From contig CAVRGJ010000002.1 of the NCBI GenBank assembly GCA_963720705.1, positions 310,001 through 374,000 of the forward strand: DNA of 64,000 nucleotides, in the 5' to 3' direction. This document shows, piece after piece, positions 37,131-45,794 of the stretch. Both the position numbers and the translations under genes were made by a program. The notes below the pieces were generated by a model. It was given only the letters and a program-made list of their open reading frames with translations. It had not been told where the DNA came from and ran no database searches. Every line of letters starts with the position of its first letter. The stretch's first letter is position 1. The DNA is from DASWJZ01 sp963720705. GTDB lineage: Bacteria > Pseudomonadota > Alphaproteobacteria > Rhizobiales > Afifellaceae.

Positions 37131-37907
37131 CCACCGTCGCGGTCGGCGGAATCGTCGCGGAAGTCGAGGGCGAGGGGTTCCCCGTCATCATGGTGCACGG
37201 GCTCGGCGGAACCTCGAACACCTTTCAGCCGCAGATGGAGGTGCTCAGATCCCATCGCGTGATCCGCGTGGATCTGCCGGGGAGCGGACGCTCGCCGGTC
37301 CCGGCTGAGGTGCCGACCATGAACGGATTCGCCGACGCAGTGACGGCGGTCATGAAGGTGCTCGGCATCGAGCAGGCGCATTTCGTCGGCCATTCGCTTG
37401 GAACGATCGTCTGCCAGATCATTGCCGCCCAGGAGCCCCGAGCCGTCAGGTCGCTGACCCTTTTCGGCGCGCTCGCCGCGCCGACAGATGCGACGCGGAA
37501 CGCGCTTTCTGGGCGGAGCAAGCTCGCGCGGAGCGAGGGCATGGCGCCGATTGCGGATCAGATCGTGGCCGGGCGCGCTCGCGGCTGCGACGCGCGCCGC
37601 GCAGCCGGTGACCGTCGCCTTTGTGCGGGAATCGATAATGCGGCAGAATCCGGAAGGCTACGCCAAGATGTGCGAGGCGTTGGCGACCGCCCAGGCCGTG
37701 GACGCGCGGCTGATATCGGCGCCAACGCTGCTCGTGACCGGCGACGCCGATGCGGTCAATCCGCCGAGCGTGGCGGAGGCGCTTCGCGACAAGATCGGCG
37801 GCGCGCGCTTCAGTCTCGTCGACCGCGGGGGCCATTGGCTGACGGTCGAGAAGCCGGCCGAATGTAACCAAAGGATTGCTGATTTCTTGAAACGGGTCGA
37901 ACAATAA
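37127..37907 (+). pseudogene. Alpha/beta-hydrolase (PcaD-like), frameshifted as sequenced
   Basis: About 259 residues. The first frame shows VHGLGGTSNTF and the nucleophile elbow GHSLGTIV. After IADQIVAG the frame breaks at a GGG run near 37571-37573. The other frame continues ALAAATRAAQPVTVAFVRES and carries the acid (LVTGDADAVNP) and the catalytic His (DRGGHWLTVEKP). Removing one G restores a complete hydrolase resembling 3-oxoadipate enol-lactonase-type enzymes. ATG at 37127 overlaps the FAH gene stop (ATGA). Likely hydrolyses a lactone or ester in the same pathway; substrate unknown. Confidence 0.8.
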
Positions 37908-37969
37908 GGCTCTTCTGACCGGTCACCCGAAAACAAGACGAAGACCGGCGGGCTGCAAGGGAGGTTAAG

Positions 37970-39307
37970 ATGGCAGACGGCAGCGGATACGGGGCGCGCT
38001 GGAACGGAAACGGGCGCGAGCCGGAATCCGTCCTTTTCACCAATGTCCGCATTCTCGATGCGACCGGCGAATACCCCTATACCGGTGACGTCCTGATCCA
38101 GGGCAATCGCATCAAGCAGATAACGCGCGGCGGGTCCCGCTTCGGAGCCGGTGCCGGCGGGGGTGCGACCGTCATCGACGGCATGGGCGCGACGCTGATG
38201 CCGGGCATGATCGACGCGCATCTGCATCTGTCGTGGAACAACGCTCCCGGCATCGATCCCATCAACATGATGGAGGTCGAAGAACACATGCTCGTCACCA
38301 TGGAGATGGCGAAGATCGTGCTCGACGCCGGCTTCACCGGGGGCCGCGGCGCCGCCGCCGCCAAGCCGCGTCTCGACGTCGTCGCCAAGCGCTTCATCAA
38401 TGAAGGGCGCTTCCCCGGCCCGCGCTATCTGGCCGCCGGACCGGAGATCACCACGGTCGGCGGGCTCGGCAATTCGGCGCCGTCGCACATTCCCCACCCG
38501 GGACTCAATCTCGGCCTTGTCGTATCGGGACCCGAAGAAGTGCGGCGCACGGTGCGCACGCTCATCAAATACGGCGTCGATTCCATCAAGCTGAACCTTT
38601 CCGGCGAGACCATCACCGGCATGGGCGCCGAAGAGACTCCGATGTCGGAGGAAGAAGTAGCGATGGCGGCGCAAGAGGCGCGCACGCGCAACAAGGTGCT
38701 CTCCGCTCACGCCCGCTCTTCCGGATCCGTCAAGCAGTGCGTGCGTCACGGTATCCAGAACATCTACCACGCCTCGTTCGCGGACGAGGAGGCGCTCGAC
38801 ATGCTGGAAGCGGTGAAAGACCGGCACTTCGTCGCGCCTGGCATCGCTTGGCTCATCAACACCGCGCGTCACGCCGAAGCGTGGGGGATCAAGCCGGGCT
38901 CCCCGCTCACCATCGAATACGAGCGCGAGCTCGAGATGTGCGTCGAGACGATGAAGAAGATGCATCGGCGCGGCATCCGCGTCTGCATCGGCGGCGACTA
39001 CGGCTTCGCCTGGACGCCACAGGGCACCAATGCCAAGGACATCCAGACGTTCGTCGAGATGCTCGGCTTCTCGCCGATGGAGGCGATCATCGCCGCGACG
39101 AAACATGGCGGCGAGATCATGGGCATGGGCGACGAGCTCGGCCAGATAAAGGAGGGCTATCTCGCCGACCTCCTGCTCGTCGACGGCGACCCGATCGCCA
39201 ATGTCCGCGTCCTGCAGGAGAAGGACCGCCTGCTCGCCATCATGAAGGACGGGAAGTTCTACAAGCGCCCGCAGATGCAAGAACAGCGGCGGCGGTTGAC
39301 GGCGTGA
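37970..39307 (+). CDS. Amidohydrolase (imidazolonepropionase/prolidase-like)
   Basis: A 445-residue metal-dependent amidohydrolase. The metal motif HxH is at residues 84 and 86 (MIDAHLHL), later ligands are in LSAHARSSGSVKQC and NIYHASF, and the catalytic Asp is in IGGDYGFAW. The C-terminal GYLADLLLVDGDPIAN and its N-terminal partner form the composite sandwich domain. ATG at 37970 with AAGGGAGG upstream. It overlaps livH by four bases (GTGA), linking it to the importer; it probably acts on the imported compound or its breakdown product. Confidence 0.87.
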   Translation: MADGSGYGARWNGNGREPESVLFTNVRILDATGEYPYTGDVLIQGNRIKQITRGGSRFGAGAGGGATVIDGMGATLMPGMIDAHLHLSWNNAPGIDPINMMEVEEHMLVTMEMAKIVLDAGFTGGRGAAAAKPRLDVVAKRFINEGRFPGPRYLAAGPEITTVGGLGNSAPSHIPHPGLNLGLVVSGPEEVRRTVRTLIKYGVDSIKLNLSGETITGMGAEETPMSEEEVAMAAQEARTRNKVLSAHARSSGSVKQCVRHGIQNIYHASFADEEALDMLEAVKDRHFVAPGIAWLINTARHAEAWGIKPGSPLTIEYERELEMCVETMKKMHRRGIRVCIGGDYGFAWTPQGTNAKDIQTFVEMLGFSPMEAIIAATKHGGEIMGMGDELGQIKEGYLADLLLVDGDPIANVRVLQEKDRLLAIMKDGKFYKRPQMQEQRRRLTA

Positions 39308-40341
39308 GCGTCGTCGACCGGCCATCGCTGGAGAGCGGCCTGACGCGACGGCAGGCGTGGGGCCTCTTCTGGCTGCTTGTCGCCGCGCTCGTCGCCTGGC
39401 TGTTCGTTGCCGTGTGGCCGGATTGGCTGAATGCGGTGCTGATTTCCAAGAAGGCCTTTGTCAGTTCTGTCTTCAACGGCGTGACTCTCGCCGGCCTCTA
39501 TTTTCTCGTCGCGAGTGGCTTCACGCTGGTCTTCGGCCTCATGCGCAACGTCAACCTCGCGCACGGGTCGCTTTATCTCTTCGGCGCCTATCTCGGCTAC
39601 GAGGTGTCCGAGCGGACGGGCTATTGGCTGTTCGGGGTCGCGGCCGGTTTCCTGGCGCTGGCGGTCGTCGGACTTGTCATGCAGGTCGCCGTCTTCCGCA
39701 GGCTCGAGGGCGACGATCTCCGCCAGACGCTGGTCACCCTCGGCATTTCGATCGTCGCCGCCGACTTGATGCTCGCCGTGTGGACCGGTACGACCTACCA
39801 GATCGGCGTTCCCGCGTGGCTCGACGGCGCTGTCAAGCTGCCGATCGTGTCGGCCGTGCGCGCGAACGGAACCGCGGTCTACATCACCTACCCCTTCTAT
39901 CGCCTCGTGGTGCTTGGCGTGGCGATCGTCATCGGGGTCGGGCTCTGGCTGATGCTGAACCGCACGCGCGTCGGCATGATGATCCGCGCCGGCGTTGACG
40001 ACAGGGCAATGCTGTCCGCCTCGGGCGTGAATGTCCACATGGTCTTCGCCATCGTCTTTGCGATCGGGGCAGGGCTTGCCGGCTTCGCCGGCGTGGTCGG
40101 AGGAACGGCGCTCTCCTTGGCGCCGGGCGAGGACGTTCGCTATCTGATCGTCTCGCTCGTGGTCGTCATCGTCGGCGGGATGGGGTCGATCACCGGTGCC
40201 GCGATCGGGGCGCTCCTCGTCGGTCTCGCCGAGCAGATCGGTCTCGTCTATTCCCCCACCTACGGAATCGTTTTTACCTTCGTCATCATGGTGGCGGCGC
40301 TCGCGCTTCGCCCGCAGGGCATCATGGGGAGCACGCGATGA
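39304..40341 (+). CDS. Branched-chain-amino-acid-type ABC permease LivH-like
   Basis: A 345-residue inner-membrane permease. FNGVTLAGLYFLVASGFTLVFGLMRNVNLAHGSLYLFGA is the typical LivH N-terminal region (in pieces), and VVVIVGGMGSITGAAIG is the cytoplasmic coupling loop. The GTG at 39304 shares four bases with the amidohydrolase stop; the open frame further left is an overlap artefact. Pairs with the LivM-like permease that follows. Confidence 0.88.
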   Translation: MSVVDRPSLESGLTRRQAWGLFWLLVAALVAWLFVAVWPDWLNAVLISKKAFVSSVFNGVTLAGLYFLVASGFTLVFGLMRNVNLAHGSLYLFGAYLGYEVSERTGYWLFGVAAGFLALAVVGLVMQVAVFRRLEGDDLRQTLVTLGISIVAADLMLAVWTGTTYQIGVPAWLDGAVKLPIVSAVRANGTAVYITYPFYRLVVLGVAIVIGVGLWLMLNRTRVGMMIRAGVDDRAMLSASGVNVHMVFAIVFAIGAGLAGFAGVVGGTALSLAPGEDVRYLIVSLVVVIVGGMGSITGAAIGALLVGLAEQIGLVYSPTYGIVFTFVIMVAALALRPQGIMGSTR

Positions 40342-41366
40342 GCCTCGTTGCCGCGAGCGAGCAGCCGCGGGCCGGCGCGGCTCTTCTTGGTCGCATCGGT
40401 GCCGGGCAGATCGTTCTCGCCGCCGCGCTCCTCCTATATCCAACGGTGGCGTCTGAGTTCTTCCTGACCCAGATCGGTGCCTATTCGCTGATCTGGGGGC
40501 TGCTCGCGCTTTCCATGATGCTGCTTGCCGGCTACGGCGGCATGGTCAGCCTTGCGCAGATCACCACCGCCGGGATTGCGGCCTATGTCGTCGCCATCTG
40601 CGGCACCAACAACATGAACGTGCACGGCTTCGGCTGGCCGTGGTGGGTGCTGGTTCCGTTCGCGGTCCTCGTCGCGGCAGTCGCCTCGGCGCTGATCGGT
40701 GCGATCTCGGTGCGCACCGAAGGCATCTACACGATCATGATCACGCTCGCGATCGCCGCCGCCTTCTTCTATTTCGCGCAGCAGAACTACACACTTTTCA
40801 ACGGCCATTCCGGCTACGCGGGAATTCCCGCCCCGCATTTCTTGGACATAGACTGGCGCGCCCCCGTTCCGTTCTACTATTTGTGCCTCTTCGTCTCCGC
40901 CGCCTGCTACGCGGCCGTGCTCTATTGCTCGCGTTCGACGTTCGGGCTGGCGCTTCAGGCCATCCGCGACAACCAGCGACGCATGCGCGCCCTCGGCTAC
41001 GACGTGACCGCGCACAAGGTCGCCGCCTATTTCTTTTCCGGGATCATCTCCGGTCTCGCCGGCGTGCTGCTTGTCTGGTTCCAAGGCCGCATCTCGCCGG
41101 GGACCGTCGATGTCGGCCAGTCGATCGACGTGCTGGTGATTGCAGTTATCGGCGGGCTGCTCCACCCGATCGGGCCGTTCATCGGCGCCGTCTTCGTCAT
41201 CCTGATCCAGACATTCGCAATCGATATCGTCGGTGCCGAACGCTACAACACGCTGATCGGCCTCGTCTTTCTGGTGATCGTGTTCGTATCGCCGGATGGT
41301 CTCCTCGGCCTTTGGGGAAGATTGAAGCCCCATCTGACGCAGGAGTCGGTTCGTTCCGCTTCGTGA
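40338..41366 (+). CDS. Branched-chain-amino-acid-type ABC permease LivM-like
   Basis: A 342-residue permease with about ten hydrophobic segments. LLAGYGGMVSLAQITTAGIAAY, the central RSTFGLALQAIRDNQRRMRALGYD and VIGGLLHPIGPFIGA are LivM signatures. ATG at 40338 overlaps livH by four bases. With LivH, the binding protein and two ATPases it forms a HAAT-type importer; the ligand is probably not a simple amino acid given the hydrolase neighbours. Confidence 0.88.
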   Translation: MSLVAASEQPRAGAALLGRIGAGQIVLAAALLLYPTVASEFFLTQIGAYSLIWGLLALSMMLLAGYGGMVSLAQITTAGIAAYVVAICGTNNMNVHGFGWPWWVLVPFAVLVAAVASALIGAISVRTEGIYTIMITLAIAAAFFYFAQQNYTLFNGHSGYAGIPAPHFLDIDWRAPVPFYYLCLFVSAACYAAVLYCSRSTFGLALQAIRDNQRRMRALGYDVTAHKVAAYFFSGIISGLAGVLLVWFQGRISPGTVDVGQSIDVLVIAVIGGLLHPIGPFIGAVFVILIQTFAIDIVGAERYNTLIGLVFLVIVFVSPDGLLGLWGRLKPHLTQESVRSAS

Positions 41367-41407
41367 AGGGGGCGGTGCTTTTCAAAACAGAACCAAGGGA
41401 GGGAAGA

Positions 41408-42652
41408 ATGAGGATCAACAGACGGGCCTTGCTGGGCCTCGCGCTTTCGACGGCGCTGACGGTGCCGTCGATCGCCATGGCGGAAGACACGATCAAGATC
41501 GGGGTGCTGGCGACCTTCGAAGGCGCATTTGCGATCCTCGGCGATGACAGCCTGCGCGGCGCGCTGATGGCCATCGACGAGCATGGCGGCATGGTCGGCG
41601 GCAAGAAGATCGAGGTCGTTAAGGGTTCGTCCGACGCCTCGCCCGACAGCGCCGTGCGTGCCGCGCGCAAACTCGTCGAGCAGGACGGCGTGAAGGTCCT
41701 TATCGGCCCGCTCTCCGGCGACGAGGGCCTGGCGATCAAGGACTATGCCAAGACCCAGCCTGACGTGACCTTCCTGAACGGCACCTCGGCGGCGCAGGAC
41801 ACGACGCTGCGCGACCCGGCGCCGAACTTCTTCCGCTTCTCCACCGACGGCGCGCAGTGGATGGCGGGCCTTGGCGACTACTCCTACAACGAGAAGGGCT
41901 ACCACACGGTCGCCACGGTGGCGGAAGACTATTCCTTCCCCTACACGCAGGTCTTCGGCTTCATGGCGGAGTTCTGCAAGGCCGGCGGCCACGTGCCGTC
42001 GAAGTCGTGGGTACCGATCGGAACCAAGGACTATTCGTCGGTGATCGCGGCGATTCCCGACGATGTCGACGCCATCTACGTCGCACTCGGCGGTTCAGAC
42101 GGCATCAACTTCCTGACCCAGTACCAGCAGGCAGGCGGTCAGGCGCCGCTGATCGGCGGCTCCATCACCGTCGACCAGACCATTCTTGGCTCCAAGGGCA
42201 AGATCCACGATGTCGTCATCGGCACGCCGTCGGCCGGGCCGATCGCCGACAGCAACGACACACCGGAATGGAAGAAGTTCGTCGAGGACTATAAGAAACT
42301 CCCCGACGCCTTTCCCTCGCCGTCGCTCTTTGCGCATGGCTACTACGTAAACATGCAGGCTGCGTTGACGGCGCTCGACATGATCGGCGCGGATGTGTCG
42401 GACGGCGGCGCCAAGCTGCGCGAGACGTTGTCGAGCCTCGTTCTCGACACGCCGACCGGCAAGGTCAAGCTTGACAAGAACCGCAACGCGGTCGCCGACA
42501 TGTTCCTGACGGAGGTCGTCGAGGAAAGCGACGGCACGCTGCTCAACAAGCTCATCAAGGTGATCCCGCAGGTGAACCAGACGCTCGGCATCCCTGAAGA
42601 CGAGTTCCTCAAGCTCGGCAAGGTGTCGCGCGACAATCCGAGCTGCCCGTAG
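41408..42652 (+). CDS. ABC transporter substrate-binding protein, branched-chain amino acid/amide (HAAT) type
   Basis: A 414-residue LivJ-like periplasmic protein. The signal peptide runs to about residue 25 (RRALLGLALSTALTVPSIAMA) followed by EDTIKIGVLATFEGAFAILG. KVLIGPLSGDEGLAIKDYA and DAIYVALGGSDGINFLTQYQ are typical. ATG at 41408 has GGGAGGGAAGA upstream; the much longer frame reading left through livM is not real. A small stem (GAGGCG/CGCCTC, 42660-42676) separates it from livG. Confidence 0.88.
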   Translation: MRINRRALLGLALSTALTVPSIAMAEDTIKIGVLATFEGAFAILGDDSLRGALMAIDEHGGMVGGKKIEVVKGSSDASPDSAVRAARKLVEQDGVKVLIGPLSGDEGLAIKDYAKTQPDVTFLNGTSAAQDTTLRDPAPNFFRFSTDGAQWMAGLGDYSYNEKGYHTVATVAEDYSFPYTQVFGFMAEFCKAGGHVPSKSWVPIGTKDYSSVIAAIPDDVDAIYVALGGSDGINFLTQYQQAGGQAPLIGGSITVDQTILGSKGKIHDVVIGTPSAGPIADSNDTPEWKKFVEDYKKLPDAFPSPSLFAHGYYVNMQAALTALDMIGADVSDGGAKLRETLSSLVLDTPTGKVKLDKNRNAVADMFLTEVVEESDGTLLNKLIKVIPQVNQTLGIPEDEFLKLGKVSRDNPSCP

Positions 42653-42676
42653 GAAGCGAGAGGCGGAGAGCGCCTC

Positions 42677-43462
42677 GTGGCCTTCGGTGCTGTGGCAACA
42701 CACCTTCAAAGCGCCGGCGCGCACGCGCTGGAGCTCGATGGCGTCTGCCGCAGTTTCGGGGCACTGGAGGCGCTCTCCGACATCAATTTGAGGATCGCGG
42801 CCGGCGAGCGGCGTGCGATCCTCGGCTCGAACGGCGCCGGCAAGACGACGCTCTTCAATACGATCACCGGTGACTTCCTGCCGACGGCCGGGCGCATCCG
42901 CTTCTTTGGAGAGGACATCACCGATCTGCCGGCGCATGAGCGCATCCGGCGTGGGCTGCGCCGCACCTACCAGATATCGCAGCTCTTCCGTCGCCTGACC
43001 GTTCTCGATTCCATCTATCTCGCCTGTCGCGGCGTGTCGCGACGGCGCTACTCGCTGATCCGCCCGCGCGCGGACGACGTGAACATGGCGCAGGCGGAAT
43101 CGATCCTGAACGCCGTGCACCTGCAGTCCCTCCGCGACACCGTGGTGGCGAGCCTCAGCCATGGCGAGCAGCGCCAGCTCGAGATCGCACTTGCGTTCGC
43201 GGGCGCGCCGCGACTGATCCTTTTCGACGAGCCGGCGGCGGGCCTGTCGCCGGCGGAGCGGCGCGACCTCGTGCAGATACTGAATTCGCTGCCGAGGCAC
43301 ATCGGCTACATCATCATCGAGCACGACCTCGATGTGGCGCTCCGCGTGTCCGAACGCGTGACGATGATGCACAATGCGCGCGTGTTGAAGGAAGGCACGC
43401 CGGAGGAGATCGAGAACGATCCTGAGGTGCAGGCGATCTATCTCGGGGGCGGCCATGGCTGA
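42677..43462 (+). CDS. Branched-chain-amino-acid-type ABC ATPase LivG-like
   Basis: A 261-residue ATPase: Walker A GSNGAGKTT (about 51-59), LivG-specific RRTYQISQLFRRLTVLDS, signature LSHGEQRQLEIA, Walker B LILFDEPAAGL, and switch His in IIEHDLDV. The start is a GTG at 42677 directly after the small hairpin; an internal start near ALELDGV is possible. It overlaps the livF fusion gene by eight bases. Confidence 0.9.
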   Translation: MAFGAVATHLQSAGAHALELDGVCRSFGALEALSDINLRIAAGERRAILGSNGAGKTTLFNTITGDFLPTAGRIRFFGEDITDLPAHERIRRGLRRTYQISQLFRRLTVLDSIYLACRGVSRRRYSLIRPRADDVNMAQAESILNAVHLQSLRDTVVASLSHGEQRQLEIALAFAGAPRLILFDEPAAGLSPAERRDLVQILNSLPRHIGYIIIEHDLDVALRVSERVTMMHNARVLKEGTPEEIENDPEVQAIYLGGGHG

Positions 43463-45686
43463 GCCGGCTTCGAAAGCGGTACTGCGCATCCGCGACCTGC
43501 ACGTCTACTACGGCGAATCGCACGCCATCCAAGGGGTCGACCTGACCCTCGACGGCCGCATTCTTTCCATCGTCGGCCGCAACGGCATGGGCAAGACGAC
43601 GCTCTGCAACACCATAACGGGGCTGAAGCGGGCGCGCCGCGGCTCGATCAACTTCGCGGGGCGCGAGATCGCTTCGCTCGAGCCGCATCAGATCGCGCGC
43701 CTCGGCGTGGGCTATGTGCCGCAGGGCCGGCGCGTCTGGCGCAGCCTTTCCGTCGACGAGCACCTTCGCCTTGCCGCTCGCAACGGGCGCGACGCGATGT
43801 GGACGGTGGAGCGCATCTACCAGACCTTTCCGCAGCTCGCCGAACGCCGTTCGCACGGCGGCGCGCAGCTTTCCGGCGGCGAGCAGCAAATGCTGGCAAT
43901 CTCGCGTGCGCTCCTCGGCAATCCGCGCCTTCTCGTCATGGACGAGCCGACGGAAGGGCTCGCGCCGGTCATTGTCGAAAATGTCGGTGCGATGCTCTCG
44001 TCGCTCGCGGAGGAGGGGGAGATCGCCGTTCTCCTGATCGAACAGAACATCGGAGTCGCGACGACGATCGCCGAGAATGTCGCGATTATGGTCAACGGAC
44101 GCATCCACCGGGTCATGTCGTCGCGGGCGCTCGCCGACGACCGCGAGCTGCAGCAGCGCCTCCTCGGCGTCGGACGGCATGAGGACGAGGCCGAGCCGGA
44201 TGCGGCAAGTCGCGAAGCCGCCGAGCAACGCGTGTCCGAGGTCTTCCGAGTCGTAAGAGGAGGAAACGGCGCGGAGCTTCAGGAGGGACCGAACGGCGCG
44301 CCAAACATCCGTACCGCAACTTCTCTGCCTAACCGCTGGTCGCTCACAGAAGCCGATCTCTCGCGCGGCGTGCGCTCGCCGCCGGCAGGGCGGCAGAAGC
44401 CGGAGGCTGCAGCGCCGCCTTCGGACATCTTCGAAATTCCGGTCGCGGAGCGCCACGGGCGGACGGCGCTTGTCGTCGGCACATTCGACACTAAGGGACG
44501 TGAGCTGAAATTCATCCGCGACCGGCTGCGCGACCTCGGTATCCGCACGCGCACTGTCGATCTTTCGACGTCAGGCAAACCGGCGAGCACCGAGGTCACG
44601 CCGCAGGAGGTCGCCGGCGCGCATCCGCGCGGTGCAAGTGCGGTCTTCACCGGCGATCGCGGCCAGGCGGTGAAAGAGATGGCGCTTGCCTTTGAGCGTT
44701 GGATCGTGCGCCAGCGCGATATCGGCGGGATCATCGCCGCCGGCGGGTCGGGCGGCACATCGCTCGCGACGGCCGGAATGCGGCGTCTGCCGCTCGCTGT
44801 CCCTAAGATAATGATCTCGACCGTCGCTTCGGGCGATGTCGGCCGGTATGTGGGACCGGCAGACATCATGATGCTGCACTCGGTTGCCGACGTGCAGGGG
44901 CTGAACTCGATCACCGAACAAGTACTTCTGAACGGAGCGAACGCGCTTGCGGGCATGATCGCGCGCATGCCGAGCGCGGCTGAACGCGCCGCAAACCTCT
45001 TGAACAGGAAACCTGCGCTCGGCATCACCATGTTCGGTCTGACTACGCCCTGCGTGCAGGCGCTGACCGCCGATCTCGGCTCCGAATATGACTGCCTCGT
45101 CTTTCATGCGACCGGCATCGGGGGCCGCTCGATGGAGAGCCTCGCGGATTCCGGCATGCTCGCCGGCGCGCTCGATGTCACGACTACAGAGGTCGCCGAC
45201 CTCCTCGTCGGCGGCGTCTTTCCGGCGACCGAAGATCGCTTCGGCGCCTTCATACGGAACGCTCTGCCCTATGTCGGTTCGGTGGGTGCCCTCGACATGG
45301 TGAATTTCGGCCCTCGCGACACGGTGCCGGAAAAATTCCGCGGGCGAAATCTCGTCGTCCACAATCCAAACGTCACCTTGATGCGGACGACGCGCGACGA
45401 GAACGCCTCGTTTGGCCGCTGGATCGGGGAGCGGCTGAACCAGATGCGCGGCCCGGTTCGCTTCCTGCTCCCCGAAGGCGGCGTCTCCGGAATCGATGCG
45501 CCCGGTAAGCCCTTCTACGACCCGGAGGCGGACAACGCCCTCTTCGAGGCGATCGAGAAAACCGTCGAAAGAACCGGCCGGCGGCAGGTGATCCGCGTGC
45601 CGGCCGCGATAAACGACAAGCCGTTTGCCGCCGCTTTGGTCGATGCTTTTCGCGGCATTGCCGGCCCCTTGCGCAAGCGTGCGTAA
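43455..45686 (+). CDS. LivF-type ABC ATPase fused to a Tm-1-like (UPF0261) domain
   Basis: A 743-residue fusion. Residues about 1-242 are a complete LivF ATPase (Walker A GRNGMGKTT, QGRRVWRSLSVDEHL, LSGGEQQML, LLVMDEPTEGLAP, IEQNIG). A poorly conserved Pro/Ala/Glu-rich linker covers about 243-334. From about 336 to the end is a Tm-1-like domain: VVGTFDTKGRELKFIRDRL, the nucleotide loop AAGGSGGTSLAT, STVASGDVGRYVGPADIMM, VFHATGIGGRSME and GGVSGIDAPGKPFYDPEAD. Tm-1 of tomato is an antiviral protein with this fold; bacterial members are uncharacterised. The fusion is in one uninterrupted frame. Confidence 0.87.
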   Translation: MAEPASKAVLRIRDLHVYYGESHAIQGVDLTLDGRILSIVGRNGMGKTTLCNTITGLKRARRGSINFAGREIASLEPHQIARLGVGYVPQGRRVWRSLSVDEHLRLAARNGRDAMWTVERIYQTFPQLAERRSHGGAQLSGGEQQMLAISRALLGNPRLLVMDEPTEGLAPVIVENVGAMLSSLAEEGEIAVLLIEQNIGVATTIAENVAIMVNGRIHRVMSSRALADDRELQQRLLGVGRHEDEAEPDAASREAAEQRVSEVFRVVRGGNGAELQEGPNGAPNIRTATSLPNRWSLTEADLSRGVRSPPAGRQKPEAAAPPSDIFEIPVAERHGRTALVVGTFDTKGRELKFIRDRLRDLGIRTRTVDLSTSGKPASTEVTPQEVAGAHPRGASAVFTGDRGQAVKEMALAFERWIVRQRDIGGIIAAGGSGGTSLATAGMRRLPLAVPKIMISTVASGDVGRYVGPADIMMLHSVADVQGLNSITEQVLLNGANALAGMIARMPSAAERAANLLNRKPALGITMFGLTTPCVQALTADLGSEYDCLVFHATGIGGRSMESLADSGMLAGALDVTTTEVADLLVGGVFPATEDRFGAFIRNALPYVGSVGALDMVNFGPRDTVPEKFRGRNLVVHNPNVTLMRTTRDENASFGRWIGERLNQMRGPVRFLLPEGGVSGIDAPGKPFYDPEADNALFEAIEKTVERTGRRQVIRVPAAINDKPFAAALVDAFRGIAGPLRKRA

Positions 45687-45794
45687 CCATGCGCAAATAT
45701 ATGGAAAACAGCGCGTTAACGGTGCGCTAGACTGAGGAGAAGGACCGTGTCGGCAGCGCCCGATGGCAGCGTGCTGGGTCCGGGAGGGAGCTGA

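Noticed and set aside
37658..39325. A 555-codon minus-strand frame
   Set aside because: Antisense to the amidohydrolase, which has clear metal motifs. The minus frame has no recognisable domain.
40640..42652. A 670-codon frame that would join a long N-terminal extension to the HAAT binding protein
   Set aside because: The first 256 codons overlap livM in another frame. A signal peptide and ribosome site fix the real start at 41408.
42095..43489. A 464-codon minus-strand frame
   Set aside because: Antisense to the binding protein and LivG; composition is shadow-like.
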